Shown here: in pieces, positions 41,968 to 50,383 of the stretch
Numbering within the stretch: position 1 is the stretch's first letter
How the letters are laid out: the number at the start of each line of letters is the position of its first letter
DNA from: Streptomyces vilmorinianum
GTDB lineage: Bacteria > Actinomycetota > Actinomycetes > Streptomycetales > Streptomycetaceae
DNA length: 64,000 nt
Assembly: GCF_005517195.1 (NCBI RefSeq)
Contig: NZ_CP040244.1
Location: 1,258,001 to 1,322,000, forward strand
Direction of reading: 5' to 3'
Notes under the pieces: model-generated
The model's database searches: none
The model's input: the letters and a program-made list of their open reading frames with translations, nothing else
What the model was told of the DNA's origin: nothing
Program-made: the position numbers and the translations under genes

Positions 41968-43140
41968 ATGAGCTGGGCGGACTTCCAGTACGAGATCTAT
42001 CTGAACGGACTGACCGGAGCCGTCCCCCGGCTGCCCACGGACCTGACGCGCCTGGAGGAGCTGGCCGCCCACCGCCTCGGCCCGGGGCCCGTCGGCTATG
42101 TCGCAGGCAGCGCGGGCAACGGCTCCACCGCCCGCGCCAACCGGGCCGCCCTCGACCGCCGCCGGATCGTCCCGCGCATGCTCCGCGACGTGCGGGAACG
42201 GGACCTGTCCGTCACCCTGCTCGGCCGCCCGCTGCCCGCCCCGGTCGCCCTCGCGCCGGTCGGCGTGCTGTCGATCCTGCACCCCGACGCCGAGCCGGCG
42301 GCCGCGAGGGCCGCGGCGGCGCGCGGCATCCCGTACATCCTCTCCTCGGCCTCCAGCACGCCGATGGAGCGGGTCGCGGAGGCGATGGGGGAGATCGGGG
42401 AGGGGGAGCGGTGGTTCCAGCTGTACTGGCCGAAGGACGTCGAGGTCGCCCGCTCCTTCCTGAGCAGGGCGCGGGCGGCCGGCTACACCGCGCTCGTCGT
42501 CACCCTCGACACCCCGCTGCTCTCCTGGCGGCCGCGCGACCTCGACCAGGCGTACCTGCCGTTCCTGCACGGGGTCGGAACCGCCAACTACTTCTCCGAC
42601 CCGGCGTTCCGGGCGGGCCTGGCCAAGCCGGTCGAGGAGGACCCGAACGCGGCCGTGACGCACTTCGTCTCGATGTTCGCCGACCCGGGCAAGACCTGGC
42701 CCGACCTGGCGTTCCTGCGCGAGAACTGGGACGGCCCGATCGTCCTGAAGGGCATCCTCCACCCCGACGACGCCCGCGCCGCCGCCGAGGCCGGCATGGA
42801 CGGGGTCGTCGTCTCGAACCACGGAGGCCGCCAGGTCGCCGGCTCGATCGCCGCCGCCGACGCGCTGCCGGGCGTGGCGGACGCGGTCGGTGACCGTCTG
42901 ACGGTCCTCTTCGACAGCGGGGTGCGCACGGGCGACGACATCGCCAAGGCACTGGCGCTGGGCGCGGACGGGGTCCTGGTCGGCCGCCCGTACGCCTACG
43001 GGCTCGCGCTCGACGGCCAGCCGGGCGTGGACCACGTGATCCGCTGCCTGCTCGCCGAACTCGACCTCACGCTGGCCCTGTCGGGCCACGCGACCCCGGC
43101 GACCCTGACGAGGGACGACCTGACGGAAGCGGCGGGGTGA
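41968..43140 (+). CDS. FMN-dependent alpha-hydroxy-acid oxidase (lactate 2-monooxygenase type)
   Basis: This 390-residue TIM-barrel flavoenzyme belongs to the FMN-dependent 2-hydroxyacid dehydrogenase family. Motifs include the FMN-binding APVGVLSILHPDAE (about residues 94-107), FQLYWPKD, TLDTPLLSWRPRDLD with the loop of lactate monooxygenases, VLKGILHPDDA with the catalytic Lys, and VSNHGGRQVAGS (catalytic His-Gly-Gly-Arg) near the C-terminus. ATG 41968 has GAGAGGGG upstream; an in-frame GTG 41926 overlaps the crcB stop and is possible. L-lactate or a related hydroxy acid is the likely substrate. Confidence 0.88.
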   Translation: MSWADFQYEIYLNGLTGAVPRLPTDLTRLEELAAHRLGPGPVGYVAGSAGNGSTARANRAALDRRRIVPRMLRDVRERDLSVTLLGRPLPAPVALAPVGVLSILHPDAEPAAARAAAARGIPYILSSASSTPMERVAEAMGEIGEGERWFQLYWPKDVEVARSFLSRARAAGYTALVVTLDTPLLSWRPRDLDQAYLPFLHGVGTANYFSDPAFRAGLAKPVEEDPNAAVTHFVSMFADPGKTWPDLAFLRENWDGPIVLKGILHPDDARAAAEAGMDGVVVSNHGGRQVAGSIAAADALPGVADAVGDRLTVLFDSGVRTGDDIAKALALGADGVLVGRPYAYGLALDGQPGVDHVIRCLLAELDLTLALSGHATPATLTRDDLTEAAG

Positions 43141-43149
43141 GGCGGGCGG

Positions 43150-43638
43150 TCAGCCGATGCGCGGGCTGCGCCGCTCGACGAGGAGGACATCACGCCACCG
43201 GCCGCGGTGGCGGCCGATGCGCTCGCGGGTGCCGATGACCCGGAATCCCGCGCGCCGGTGCACCGCGAGGCTGGCGGCGTTCTCGGGGAAGATCCCGGAC
43301 TGGATGGTCCAGATGCCGGCCGCCTCCGTGGAGTCGACGAGCGCCTCCAGGAGCGCGGAGGCGACGCCTCGGCCGCGGGCGTCGGGGTGGACGTACACCG
43401 AGTGCTCGACCACGCCGGCGTAGGCACACCGGTCGGACACCCGGGTGGCCGCGATCCATCCGAGCACCACCCCGCGCGCGTCGAGGGCGACGAACCGGTG
43501 CCCGGCCGGCTTGGCGGTGTCGAACGCGTCCCAGCCGGGGGCCTCGGTCTCGAAGGTGGCGTCACCCTCGTCGATGCCCCGCTGGTAGATGTGCAGCACC
43601 TGCGCGGCGTGTTCGGCGGTGAGCGGCGCGATGATCAC
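43150..43638 (-). CDS. ArsN-like GNAT acetyltransferase (phosphinothricin/arsinothricin type)
   Basis: This 162-residue GNAT protein matches phosphinothricin N-acetyltransferase relatives over its length: YQRGIDEGDATFE (about residues 18-30), the acetyl-CoA loop RGRGVASALL (about 98-107) and GIFPENAASLAVHRRAGFR. It is coupled by GTGA overlap to an ArsR gene, which points to the ArsN group that acetylates arsinothricin or phosphinothricin. The GNAT family assignment is solid; the arsenical substrate is inferred from the ArsR partner. Confidence 0.85.
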   Translation of the reverse strand: MIIAPLTAEHAAQVLHIYQRGIDEGDATFETEAPGWDAFDTAKPAGHRFVALDARGVVLGWIAATRVSDRCAYAGVVEHSVYVHPDARGRGVASALLEALVDSTEAAGIWTIQSGIFPENAASLAVHRRAGFRVIGTRERIGRHRGRWRDVLLVERRSPRIG

Positions 43639-43955
43639 GACTGACCCATGATCGCGCGTACGGCGGCGGGGAAGCACTCCAGGCACGTGCTGTTGACCTG
43701 ATACCGGCTGGAGGTCCCGACCCGCTCGGGAACGACGAAGCGCACGCCGGCCAGGACCTTCAGGTGGTGGGAGACGGTCGACTGCCCGATCGGCAGCCGC
43801 TCGACGATCTCCCCGACGGCCATCGGCCGCCGCTCGGTGGCGAGCAGGTTCAGCAGGCGTACGCGCATGGGGTCGGCCAGCGCCTTGAACCACCCGGCGC
43901 ACAGGGCGGAGTCCTCGGGGCTCAGCGGCGCGCCGCCGCCGTCAGGAGTATTCAT
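43635..43955 (-). CDS. ArsR-family metalloregulator
   Basis: This 106-residue helix-turn-helix protein has the ArsR winged helix (KALADPMRVRLLNLLATE, IGQSTVSHHLKVL) and a C-terminal CLECFP segment with Cys residues that could bind As(III). ATG 43955 lies inside a symmetric operator and no Shine-Dalgarno is visible, so a leaderless message is likely; an in-frame TTG at 43961 is possible. It probably represses itself and the downstream acetyltransferase. Confidence 0.88.
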   Translation of the reverse strand: MNTPDGGGAPLSPEDSALCAGWFKALADPMRVRLLNLLATERRPMAVGEIVERLPIGQSTVSHHLKVLAGVRFVVPERVGTSSRYQVNSTCLECFPAAVRAIMGQS

Positions 43956-43980
43956 CGTCAATCGACGATAGTCGATGAAT
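43950..43980. promoter_or_regulatory. ArsR operator overlapping the arsR start codon
   Basis: ATTCATCG and CGATGAAT are perfect 8-bp arms 15 bases apart, enclosing a second dyad ATCGAC-GATA-GTCGAT (43961-43976). The arms cover the arsR start codon, so binding would block initiation directly. Confidence 0.75.
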
Positions 43981-44043
43981 GCTCGGGCGGCCAGGGTGCG
44001 TCACGAGGCCGGACCGCCGGCCGCACGCGCGTCGGCAGCAGTT

Positions 44044-44070
44044 CGCCCCGGGCCGCTGCGGCCCGGGGCG
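44044..44070 (-). terminator. Terminator of the LppU-like gene
   Basis: CGCCCCGGGCCG and CGGCCCGGGGCG form a perfect 12-bp stem with a CTG loop, 14 bases past the stop of the gene at 44084. Confidence 0.8.
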
Positions 44071-44083
44071 TTCGCGTCCTCGG

Positions 44084-44650
44084 CTACTTCTTGAGCTCGT
44101 CGAGGCAGAGCACGAACTGCTTGCCCGAGCTGCGCCGCCCACCGCGGGTCTCCTCGCGGTAGCCGACGTCCGACTTGCCCTCGCACCGGCTCGTGTCCAG
44201 CGTGTCGGGGATCACCTCGACCACCTTGTACGCGGCCTCGGCGCCACCGCAGTCCACCACCTGCAGGTCGGGAGTCACCGTGGACCCGGTGTTCTTGAGG
44301 CAGTCTCCGGCCTCCGCGTGGTCGGCGTCGTCCTGGCTCAGGAAGTAGCCCACCGCGATCACGATGAGGGCGACCACGATGCCGATGCCCTTGAGGATCT
44401 TCATGATGCCTATGCCCCCGCTCCGGGACGGCGGCGCGGGCTGCTGCGGCGGTGCGGTCCACTGCTGGTGCTGCTGGTGCTGCTGGTGCTGCTGGTGCTG
44501 CTGAGGCGGCGGCTGCATCTGCATGTGCTGCTGGGGCGGGTACGGCTGCTGCTGCTGCTGCTGCGGGTACCCGTACCCCGGCTGGGGCGGGTATCCCTGC
44601 GGCGGCTGCTGTGCGTACGGGCCAGGGCCCTGCTGCGGCGGAAAGGTCAT
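44084..44650 (-). CDS. LppU/SCO3897-family membrane-anchored protein
   Basis: This 188-residue protein has a Pro/Gln/Tyr-rich N-terminal arm (residues 1-80) containing a CAG/CAC repeat tract that encodes QQH repeats, one membrane helix (about 89-109, IGIVVALIVIAVGYFLS) and an extracytoplasmic domain with Cys pairs (GDCLKNTGS, VVDCGGAEAAYKVVEV, SRCEGK, FVLCLDEL). This order matches the LppU/SCO3897 family of actinobacteria, of unknown function. ATG 44650 starts the arm. It forms a pair with the neighbouring gene, which shares the Pro/Gln-rich arm plan. Confidence 0.82.
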   Translation of the reverse strand: MTFPPQQGPGPYAQQPPQGYPPQPGYGYPQQQQQQPYPPQQHMQMQPPPQQHQQHQQHQQHQQWTAPPQQPAPPSRSGGIGIMKILKGIGIVVALIVIAVGYFLSQDDADHAEAGDCLKNTGSTVTPDLQVVDCGGAEAAYKVVEVIPDTLDTSRCEGKSDVGYREETRGGRRSSGKQFVLCLDELKK

Positions 44651-44767
44651 GTGGGAGCCCCCGTGAGCGCGTGTGATGTGCGTGCGTGCTTTTGACGCGA
44701 GCACGCTATAGCAACCGATCGCCACTCTCTAAACGGGGGAGCGTTGCTGCAGCGAGCGCCCAACTCC

Positions 44768-45325
44768 TCAGCGACGCTTCCCGATCACGAAGGCGAGGCC
44801 CCAGGCCGCTCCGGCGGCGACCGCGAGCCCGAGAAGGGAGAGCCACTCGGTGTCGCTCTGACTGCCCCACCAGGCCTTGGCCGGAATGAAGGGGTCGACC
44901 TCCATCATGTCCCCGATGGCGGGGACCCCTTGGCCGTCGGCGATGATGAGCGGAACGGCGTTGGTGTAGCCGAAGAAGACACCGAGCGGGGCGATGACGG
45001 CCCCGCTGATCTGGGCGCCGGCGCTACGGCGGCCCACCAGGCCGATCACCGCGCCCACGGCCGCTCCGTTGAGGAGGCCGTGGAGCACGTAGAGGGTCTG
45101 CGCCGTGTCGGCCGACTGCTCCTTGTAGGTGGCCACCGTGATGCCGGTGTAGATCACCGAGACGACGACCGAGGCGAGGAACCCGAGGAAGAAGGCGCCG
45201 ACGGGATGACCGCGCCTCGGCTGCTGCCCGAAGGGCGCGGGGTACGCGGGGTGCGGGGCGTACGGCAGGCCGGGCTGCTGGTTGTACGGGTTGTGGTGCG
45301 GCGACTGGAACTGAGGCTGGCTCAT
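44768..45325 (-). CDS. Small membrane protein with Pro/Gln-rich N-terminal arm
   Basis: This 185-residue protein has an N-terminal Pro/Gln/His/Tyr-rich arm (about residues 1-40), then about four membrane helices (42-64, 78-95, 105-128, 162-182). ATG 45325 is used. The arm resembles that of the neighbouring LppU-like protein, which suggests a common intracellular scaffold or partner. I do not recognise a named family. Confidence 0.7.
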   Translation of the reverse strand: MSQPQFQSPHHNPYNQQPGLPYAPHPAYPAPFGQQPRRGHPVGAFFLGFLASVVVSVIYTGITVATYKEQSADTAQTLYVLHGLLNGAAVGAVIGLVGRRSAGAQISGAVIAPLGVFFGYTNAVPLIIADGQGVPAIGDMMEVDPFIPAKAWWGSQSDTEWLSLLGLAVAAGAAWGLAFVIGKRR

Positions 45326-45424
45326 TGATCCCCCGTTGAGCGAAGAAGACAGGGGAGCAAAGCTATCAACGAGGGATCGGCCATCTTCACTGTGTGCTTT
45401 CGCATACCCGGGCAAGCGAGTACG

Positions 45425-45545
45425 ACGGAAGATCACTACGCTGCATGCGCGCTCTCACACGACGAGTTGACTCCACCGGAGCGTGAGCTGTGGGACGCGT
45501 TCCCCGAGGGGCGCCGTCTGGACCTGCGCACAGGTGGGCCCGAGA
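45425..45545 (+). pseudogene. Remnant of a pentapeptide-type streptomycete gene
   Basis: In one frame this stretch reads LTPPERELWDAFPEGRRLDLRTGG, given here in parts as LTPPERELWDAF and PEGRRLDLRTGG. That is the characteristic N-terminus of a large group of streptomycete pentapeptide-repeat-type proteins (LTPAE-x-LW-AFP-G). The reading breaks off after about 30 codons, and the rest of the expected gene is absent. No start codon or ribosome site is seen. It is probably a decayed gene fragment beside the response regulator. Confidence 0.4.
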
Positions 45546-45602
45546 CGACCGGGGCGCCGCACGGGGCCGGGCGGGTGGCGGAAGGCTTCCGTGGCAGGGA
45601 CT

Positions 45603-46334
45603 TCAGCTGCTGGGCTCCCCTGGCAGCACGAGGGCTGTTTCGTAGGCGAGCACGACGGCCTGGGCCCGGTCGCGCAGCGAGAGCTTGGCGAAGATCCGAG
45701 CCACGTGGGTCTTCACGGTGGCCTCGCTCAGGGTCAGTTCCCGCGCCAGCTCGGAGTTGGAGAGGCCACGGCCCATGAGCGTCAGCACCTCGAGTTCGCG
45801 CGGGGTCAGCGGGGTGAGGTCGCGGTGAACGGCGGGGGGTGAGGGGGCCCGGCCGCCGGGCCTTGTCGGGGCGGGGTCTTCGCCCGAGACGAAGCGCTCG
45901 ACCAGCCGTCGGGTGATCGACGGGGCGAGCAGCGCGTCGCCGGTGTCCACCAGGCGTACCGCGGCGGCCAGGTGGGCCGCCGTGACGTCTTTGAGCAGGA
46001 AGCCGCTGGCGCCTGCGGCGAGGGCGGCGTAGACGTACTGATCGAGGTCGAAGGTGGTCAGCATGATCACCCGGCACTCCGGGGACCGGTCGAGGATGCG
46101 TCGGGCGGCCTCAAGGCCGTCCATGCCGGGCATCCGGATGTCCAGCAGGGCGACGTCCGGCCGCAGTCTGTCGACCAGTTCGACCGCCTCGGCGCCGTCG
46201 GACGCCTCGCCGACCACACCGATGCCACGGGCGGTCAGGATCAGCCGGAAACCCGTGCGGACCAGCTCCTGGTCGTCGGCGATGACCACCCTCGGGGCAG
46301 GCTCGTCGGGGTACGGCGCGGTGGAGTCCGTCAT
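45603..46334 (-). CDS. NarL/LuxR-type response regulator
   Basis: This 243-residue regulator has a receiver domain with Asp20/Asp21 and phospho-acceptor Asp65 (VALLDIRMPG), a Thr/Lys switch pair (MLTTFD, LLKDV) and a C-terminal GerE helix-turn-helix (LTPRELEVLTLMGRGLSNSE with KTHV). It is encoded 4 bases into the histidine kinase stop and is divergent from a MacB-like ABC transporter, which it probably controls. ATG 46334. Confidence 0.93.
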   Translation of the reverse strand: MTDSTAPYPDEPAPRVVIADDQELVRTGFRLILTARGIGVVGEASDGAEAVELVDRLRPDVALLDIRMPGMDGLEAARRILDRSPECRVIMLTTFDLDQYVYAALAAGASGFLLKDVTAAHLAAAVRLVDTGDALLAPSITRRLVERFVSGEDPAPTRPGGRAPSPPAVHRDLTPLTPRELEVLTLMGRGLSNSELARELTLSEATVKTHVARIFAKLSLRDRAQAVVLAYETALVLPGEPSS

Positions 46335-47158
46335 GGCCGGTCCAGTGGGATCCGGGCACGGACGCGGTACCCGCCGCCGAGCCGTCGCCGGGCGTCCAGG
46401 TCGCCGCCGTAGACGGCGAGGCGCTCACGCAAACCGATCAGTCCGCGGCCGGCGCCGTCCGCCCGCGCCGGCCGGTCGCCCGCCGCAGGCCGGTCCTCCA
46501 GCAGGACGCTCGGCCCGCTGTTCAGCACCTCGACCCGCAGCCAGTGTTCCGAGTACCTCACCGTCACCTCGGCTTTCGCTCCGTCGCCGTGTTTGAGCGC
46601 GTTGGTCAGCGCCTCCTGGATGATCCGGTACGCCGTGACGTCGATCCCGGTCGGCAGCGGGCGCGGCTCCCCGGAGATCCGAGCCTCGACCGGCAGGCCG
46701 GCGAAGGAGATCCGGTCGATCAGCGCGCTGAGCCGGCTGAGGCTCGGTTGCGGGGCGAGGCCGGCATCCCTGGCGTACGGTCCGTCCTCGCCGTTCTGGG
46801 CGGGGGCGAGCAGGCCGAGCAGATGGCGCAGTTCGGTCATCGCGTTCCGGCCGGCAGCCTCGACGGCGCCCATCGCGGCCGCCGCCTCGTCGGGCAGGGT
46901 GGCCAGCACCTCGCGGGCCGCGCTCGCCTGGACGACCATCAGGCTCACGTTGTGACTGACGATGTCGTGCAGTTCGGCCGCGATCCTGGCCCGTTCCGCG
47001 TCGACCGCTGCGGCGGCAGCGCTCTCCCGTTCCCGTTCCAGCAGCCAGCCGCGTTCCTCCAGGGCCGTACGATGCCGGCGTCGCGTCCTGACGAGCGCAC
47101 CGGTGAGTACCGCGACCGCGGCAAGCGCCGCGGCCAGGACGACAGTCGGCCAGCCCAT
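46331..47158 (-). CDS. NarL-type sensor histidine kinase
   Basis: This 275-residue kinase has one N-terminal membrane helix (about residues 5-24), a short basic linker, a HisKA_3 dimerisation domain with the phospho-acceptor His64 in ELHDIVSHN and an ATPase domain (ITEALTNALKHGDGAKAEV-like region written as QEALTNALKH, and GRGLIGLRERLAVYGG). It lacks an extracytoplasmic sensor domain. ATG 47158 has GGGGGA seven bases upstream; a longer reading from GTG 47206 places the start right against AAGGAGG and is less likely. Confidence 0.87.
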   Translation of the reverse strand: MGWPTVVLAAALAAVAVLTGALVRTRRRHRTALEERGWLLERERESAAAAAVDAERARIAAELHDIVSHNVSLMVVQASAAREVLATLPDEAAAAMGAVEAAGRNAMTELRHLLGLLAPAQNGEDGPYARDAGLAPQPSLSRLSALIDRISFAGLPVEARISGEPRPLPTGIDVTAYRIIQEALTNALKHGDGAKAEVTVRYSEHWLRVEVLNSGPSVLLEDRPAAGDRPARADGAGRGLIGLRERLAVYGGDLDARRRLGGGYRVRARIPLDRP

Positions 47159-47229
47159 CCCGGAATCCCCCACGTCGCCAGCATTCCATCCGACGTGTAC
47201 GGCCACCTCCTTCTCCAGGACGGCTGCCG

Positions 47230-47314
47230 TACATCTGCGGGATGACCTGCCTGACGCCGCGTCCGGCAGTTACATCCGCTGGGGGACGATCCGGCCGCCC
47301 GGCCGCTCCTACAT
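47230..47314 (+). promoter_or_regulatory. Three spaced TACAT elements before the ABC transporter
   Basis: TACAT at 47230, 47271 and 47310, each followed by a G-rich run, are spaced 41 and 39 bases, close to four helical turns. The last one (TACATT, 47310-47315) is placed 6 bases before the ATG at 47322, as a -10 box of a leaderless transcript would be. Confidence 0.45.
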
Positions 47315-47321
47315 TCGGGCC

Positions 47322-48032
47322 ATGACCACAGATCACGACCGAGCGGGGCAGGTCGTCGTCCAACTGGACGACGTGCACAAGGAGTACGGCGACACCAAGG
47401 CACTGGCCGGCCTTGACCTGGAGGTCCGCGCCGGTGAGGCGGTCGCGGTGATGGGCCCGTCCGGCTGCGGGAAGTCCACCCTGCTCAACATGGTGGCCGG
47501 CCTCGACCGTCCGACCGCGGGCACCGTGCGGGTCAACGGCGAGGACCTCGGCCGGCTGAACGAGACCGGGCTCGCGCTGTTCCGGCGCCGGCAGGTCGGC
47601 ATGATCTTCCAGTTCTTCAACCTGATCGACGACCTTCCGGCCCTGGACAACGTCGCGCTGGCCGCCCAGCTGACCGGCACCTCCGCCCGGCAGGCCCGCC
47701 GCCGCGCGCTGGAGCTCCTGGACGAGCTCGGCGTCGCGGACCGCAGGAACACCTACCCGGCCGCACTCAGCGGTGGCGAGCGTCAACGGGTGGCGGTGGC
47801 ACGGGCCTTGATGAACCGGCCGGCGCTCCTGCTGGCCGACGAGCCGACCGGCGCGCTGGACAGTCGATCGGGCGAGCAGGTGATGGACCTGCTGATCGAC
47901 CTCAACCAGATCGGCCAGACCCTGCTGATCGTCACCCACGACCCGCAGCTGGCCACCCGCTGCGCGAGCCGCCTGGTCGAGGTCGCCGACGGCCGGGTGG
48001 CCCGCGAGAGCACCCTGGAGCGGCTCGCATGA
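47322..48032 (+). CDS. MacB/LolD-type ABC transporter ATP-binding protein
   Basis: This 236-residue ATPase has Walker A GPSGCGKST (about residues 46-54), Q-loop FQFFNLIDDL, signature LSGGERQRVAVARAL, Walker B LLLADEPTGALD and H-loop VTHD, all typical of the MacB/FtsE group that works with FtsX-fold permeases. It overlaps the permease gene by 4 bases and is divergent from a two-component system, so antibiotic or envelope-stress response is likely. No Shine-Dalgarno precedes the ATG. Confidence 0.93.
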   Translation: MTTDHDRAGQVVVQLDDVHKEYGDTKALAGLDLEVRAGEAVAVMGPSGCGKSTLLNMVAGLDRPTAGTVRVNGEDLGRLNETGLALFRRRQVGMIFQFFNLIDDLPALDNVALAAQLTGTSARQARRRALELLDELGVADRRNTYPAALSGGERQRVAVARALMNRPALLLADEPTGALDSRSGEQVMDLLIDLNQIGQTLLIVTHDPQLATRCASRLVEVADGRVARESTLERLA

Positions 48033-50332
48033 GCGCGGTGTGGAGCGCCTCGCGTGCCGCGGTGAAACGCCGGCGGGTGCAGACCTTCGTGATCGGGCTG
48101 GTCGTCCTCTGCTCCTCGGTGACGGTGCTGCTCGCACTGTCCCTGCTGAGCGCCGCCTCCGGCCCCTTCGACCGGGCCTTCGCCCAGCAGCGCGGTGCGC
48201 ACGCGGTGGTCGCCTTCGACTCCGCGAGGGTCTCGGACGAGCGGCTCGTCGCGACCGTCCGCCGGCCCGGCGTCGAGGCCGCCGCCGGGCCGTTCGGCCA
48301 GGCCGTGGTGACGGTCCCCGAGGACTGGCTCTGGATGGGGCCCGGAGCCCTCACCGTGGTGGGCCGTGCAGACTCGGCGGGCCCGGTGGACCGGCTGGAC
48401 CTGCTGGCAGGCCGTTGGGCCTCCGCCCCGGGCGAACTCGTCCTGAACTGGCCGGTCGGCGGCAGCCCGAACCCGAAGTGGCTGGGCCAGAAGCTGCGGT
48501 CCCCGGGTGCGCCGACGCTCACGGTGGTCGGCTTCGCCGTCTCCATGAGCAAGTCGGCGAACGCCTGGGTCACCCCCGAGCAGGTCAAGGCCCTTCACCC
48601 AGCCTCGTTCCAGATGCTGTATCGGTTCACCGCACCCGGCTCCGAGGCACAGCTGCAAGACGACCTGGACCGGGTCACGGCCGGTCTGCCCGCCGAAGCG
48701 GTGATCGGCACGCAGTCCCATCTCACGCTCAAGCAGGCATTCTCCGCACAGGCCGAGGGCTATCTGCCCTTCATGACGCTGTTCGGCGTGCTCGGCCTGC
48801 TGGTCTCGGTGCTGATCGTCGGCAACGTGGTCAGCGGCGCGGTCGTCTCCGGCTACCGGCACATCGGGGTGCTCAAGGCCATCGGCTACACCCCGAACCA
48901 GGTGGTCGCGGTCTACCTGACGATGCTCTCCGTGCCGACCGTGCTCGGCACGGTGCTCGGCACCCTCGTCGGCACGCTGATCGCCGAGCCGGTCCTGCGC
49001 ATCGCCTTCTCCGGAATCGAGACCGGCACCGCGTCGATCAACGCCAGTCCGTGGCTCTCCGTGGTCTGCCTGCTCGGCTTGCCGACGCTGGTCCTGCTCA
49101 CCGCGCTGGTCCCCGCCCTGCGCGCGCACCGGCTGCCCGCGGCCCGGGCGATCTCCGCCGGCAGCGCGCCGAGCACCAGGCGCGGCCTGCGGGTGCAGCG
49201 CCGTCTCAGCGGCTCCCGGCTGCCGCGGGCTCTCAGTTTGGGCATGGGCCAGCCGTTCGCCCGGCCGGGCCGCGCCCTGCTGACCATGGCGGCCATCGCC
49301 CTCGGCGTCACCACGGTCACCCTGACCACCGGTCTGACCGGCACCATGCTCGCGTACGGCGAGAGCGGCAAGGGAGAGGGCGGCACCATCCATGTGCAGG
49401 TGGGTTCCGAAGCCGGCCGCCAGACGCCGCCGGTGCTCGGCGACGGCGAGATCGAGCGGCGCCTGAGGGCGGTGCCGGGGGTGGCGACGGTGACCGCGCG
49501 CGCGTTCACCAAAGTGAGCCTGGCCGGTGCGGGCGGCACGGTCTTCGTCGACTTCTACCGCGGGGACCGCCTCGACTCCGCCGAACCGATCGTCCAGGGA
49601 CGCCGGCCGACCGGGCTGGGCGAGGTGGCGGCCGGGCCGGCCTTCCTGGCTCAGCACGGTTTCGCGGTCGGTGACCGGACCACGCTCCACTTGGAGGGCC
49701 GGCAGTTGCAGGTCGCCTTCGTCGGCATGCTGGCCCAGGGCAATGCCCAGGCGATGGAGGCCACCTGGCAGGCCAGGGGCGTACTCGCCCCGCAGGCGGA
49801 GGTGATCGAGTACCTGGTTCGCCTCGCTCCCGGTGCCGATGCGCAAGCTGCTCAGGAGGCCGTCGCCGGGATCGATCCGGGCCTGCACCCGCAGCTGAAG
49901 GAACCGGGCAACGCCGCCACCACCACCGTGGTCGGGTTCTCCACCGTGTTCACCGTGCTGCTGTCGGTCGTGGCCGCGCTCGGCGTCTTCAACACCGTGC
50001 TGCTGAACACCCGGGAGCGTCGACGCGATCTCGGCATGCTCAAGTCGATCGGGATGACTCCCCGCCAGGTCGTACTGATGACGGTGACCTCGGTGGCCGG
50101 TCCCGGCCTGGTCGCCGGGCTGGCCGGCATCCCGCTCGGGGTGGCCGCCCACCGGCTGCTGGTGGACCACGTGGGCTTCATCGCCTTCCCCGAGTCCATG
50201 AAGGACGTCTACCACCTGCCGCAGTTGGTGGCGTTGGCCCTGGCAGGCGTGGTGATCGCCGTCCTCGGCGCGCTGCTCCCTGCCCGTTCGGCGGCACGGC
50301 TGACCATCGCCAAGGTCCTGCACAACGAGTAG
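48029..50332 (+). CDS. FtsX-domain ABC transporter permease
   Basis: This 767-residue membrane protein has the MacB/FtsX repeat organisation: first helix at about residues 18-40, a first MacB-like periplasmic domain, a three-helix FtsX block (about 255-380), a helix near 400-430 (LLTMAAIALGVTTVTLTT), a second extracytoplasmic domain and a last FtsX block (about 630-755). It pairs with the upstream ATPase to form a mechanotransmission-type or lipoprotein/peptide transporter. A strong terminator follows. Confidence 0.9.
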   Translation: MSAVWSASRAAVKRRRVQTFVIGLVVLCSSVTVLLALSLLSAASGPFDRAFAQQRGAHAVVAFDSARVSDERLVATVRRPGVEAAAGPFGQAVVTVPEDWLWMGPGALTVVGRADSAGPVDRLDLLAGRWASAPGELVLNWPVGGSPNPKWLGQKLRSPGAPTLTVVGFAVSMSKSANAWVTPEQVKALHPASFQMLYRFTAPGSEAQLQDDLDRVTAGLPAEAVIGTQSHLTLKQAFSAQAEGYLPFMTLFGVLGLLVSVLIVGNVVSGAVVSGYRHIGVLKAIGYTPNQVVAVYLTMLSVPTVLGTVLGTLVGTLIAEPVLRIAFSGIETGTASINASPWLSVVCLLGLPTLVLLTALVPALRAHRLPAARAISAGSAPSTRRGLRVQRRLSGSRLPRALSLGMGQPFARPGRALLTMAAIALGVTTVTLTTGLTGTMLAYGESGKGEGGTIHVQVGSEAGRQTPPVLGDGEIERRLRAVPGVATVTARAFTKVSLAGAGGTVFVDFYRGDRLDSAEPIVQGRRPTGLGEVAAGPAFLAQHGFAVGDRTTLHLEGRQLQVAFVGMLAQGNAQAMEATWQARGVLAPQAEVIEYLVRLAPGADAQAAQEAVAGIDPGLHPQLKEPGNAATTTVVGFSTVFTVLLSVVAALGVFNTVLLNTRERRRDLGMLKSIGMTPRQVVLMTVTSVAGPGLVAGLAGIPLGVAAHRLLVDHVGFIAFPESMKDVYHLPQLVALALAGVVIAVLGALLPARSAARLTIAKVLHNE

Positions 50333-50348
50333 AGACACCCGGTCCTCT

Positions 50349-50383
50349 CGCCGGGGCGGGGCCGTGATGGCCCCGCCCCGGCG
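50349..50383 (+). terminator. Terminator of the ABC transporter operon
   Basis: CGCCGGGGCGGGGCC and GGCCCCGCCCCGGCG are perfect 15-bp arms around GTGAT, 16 bases after the stop. Confidence 0.9.
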
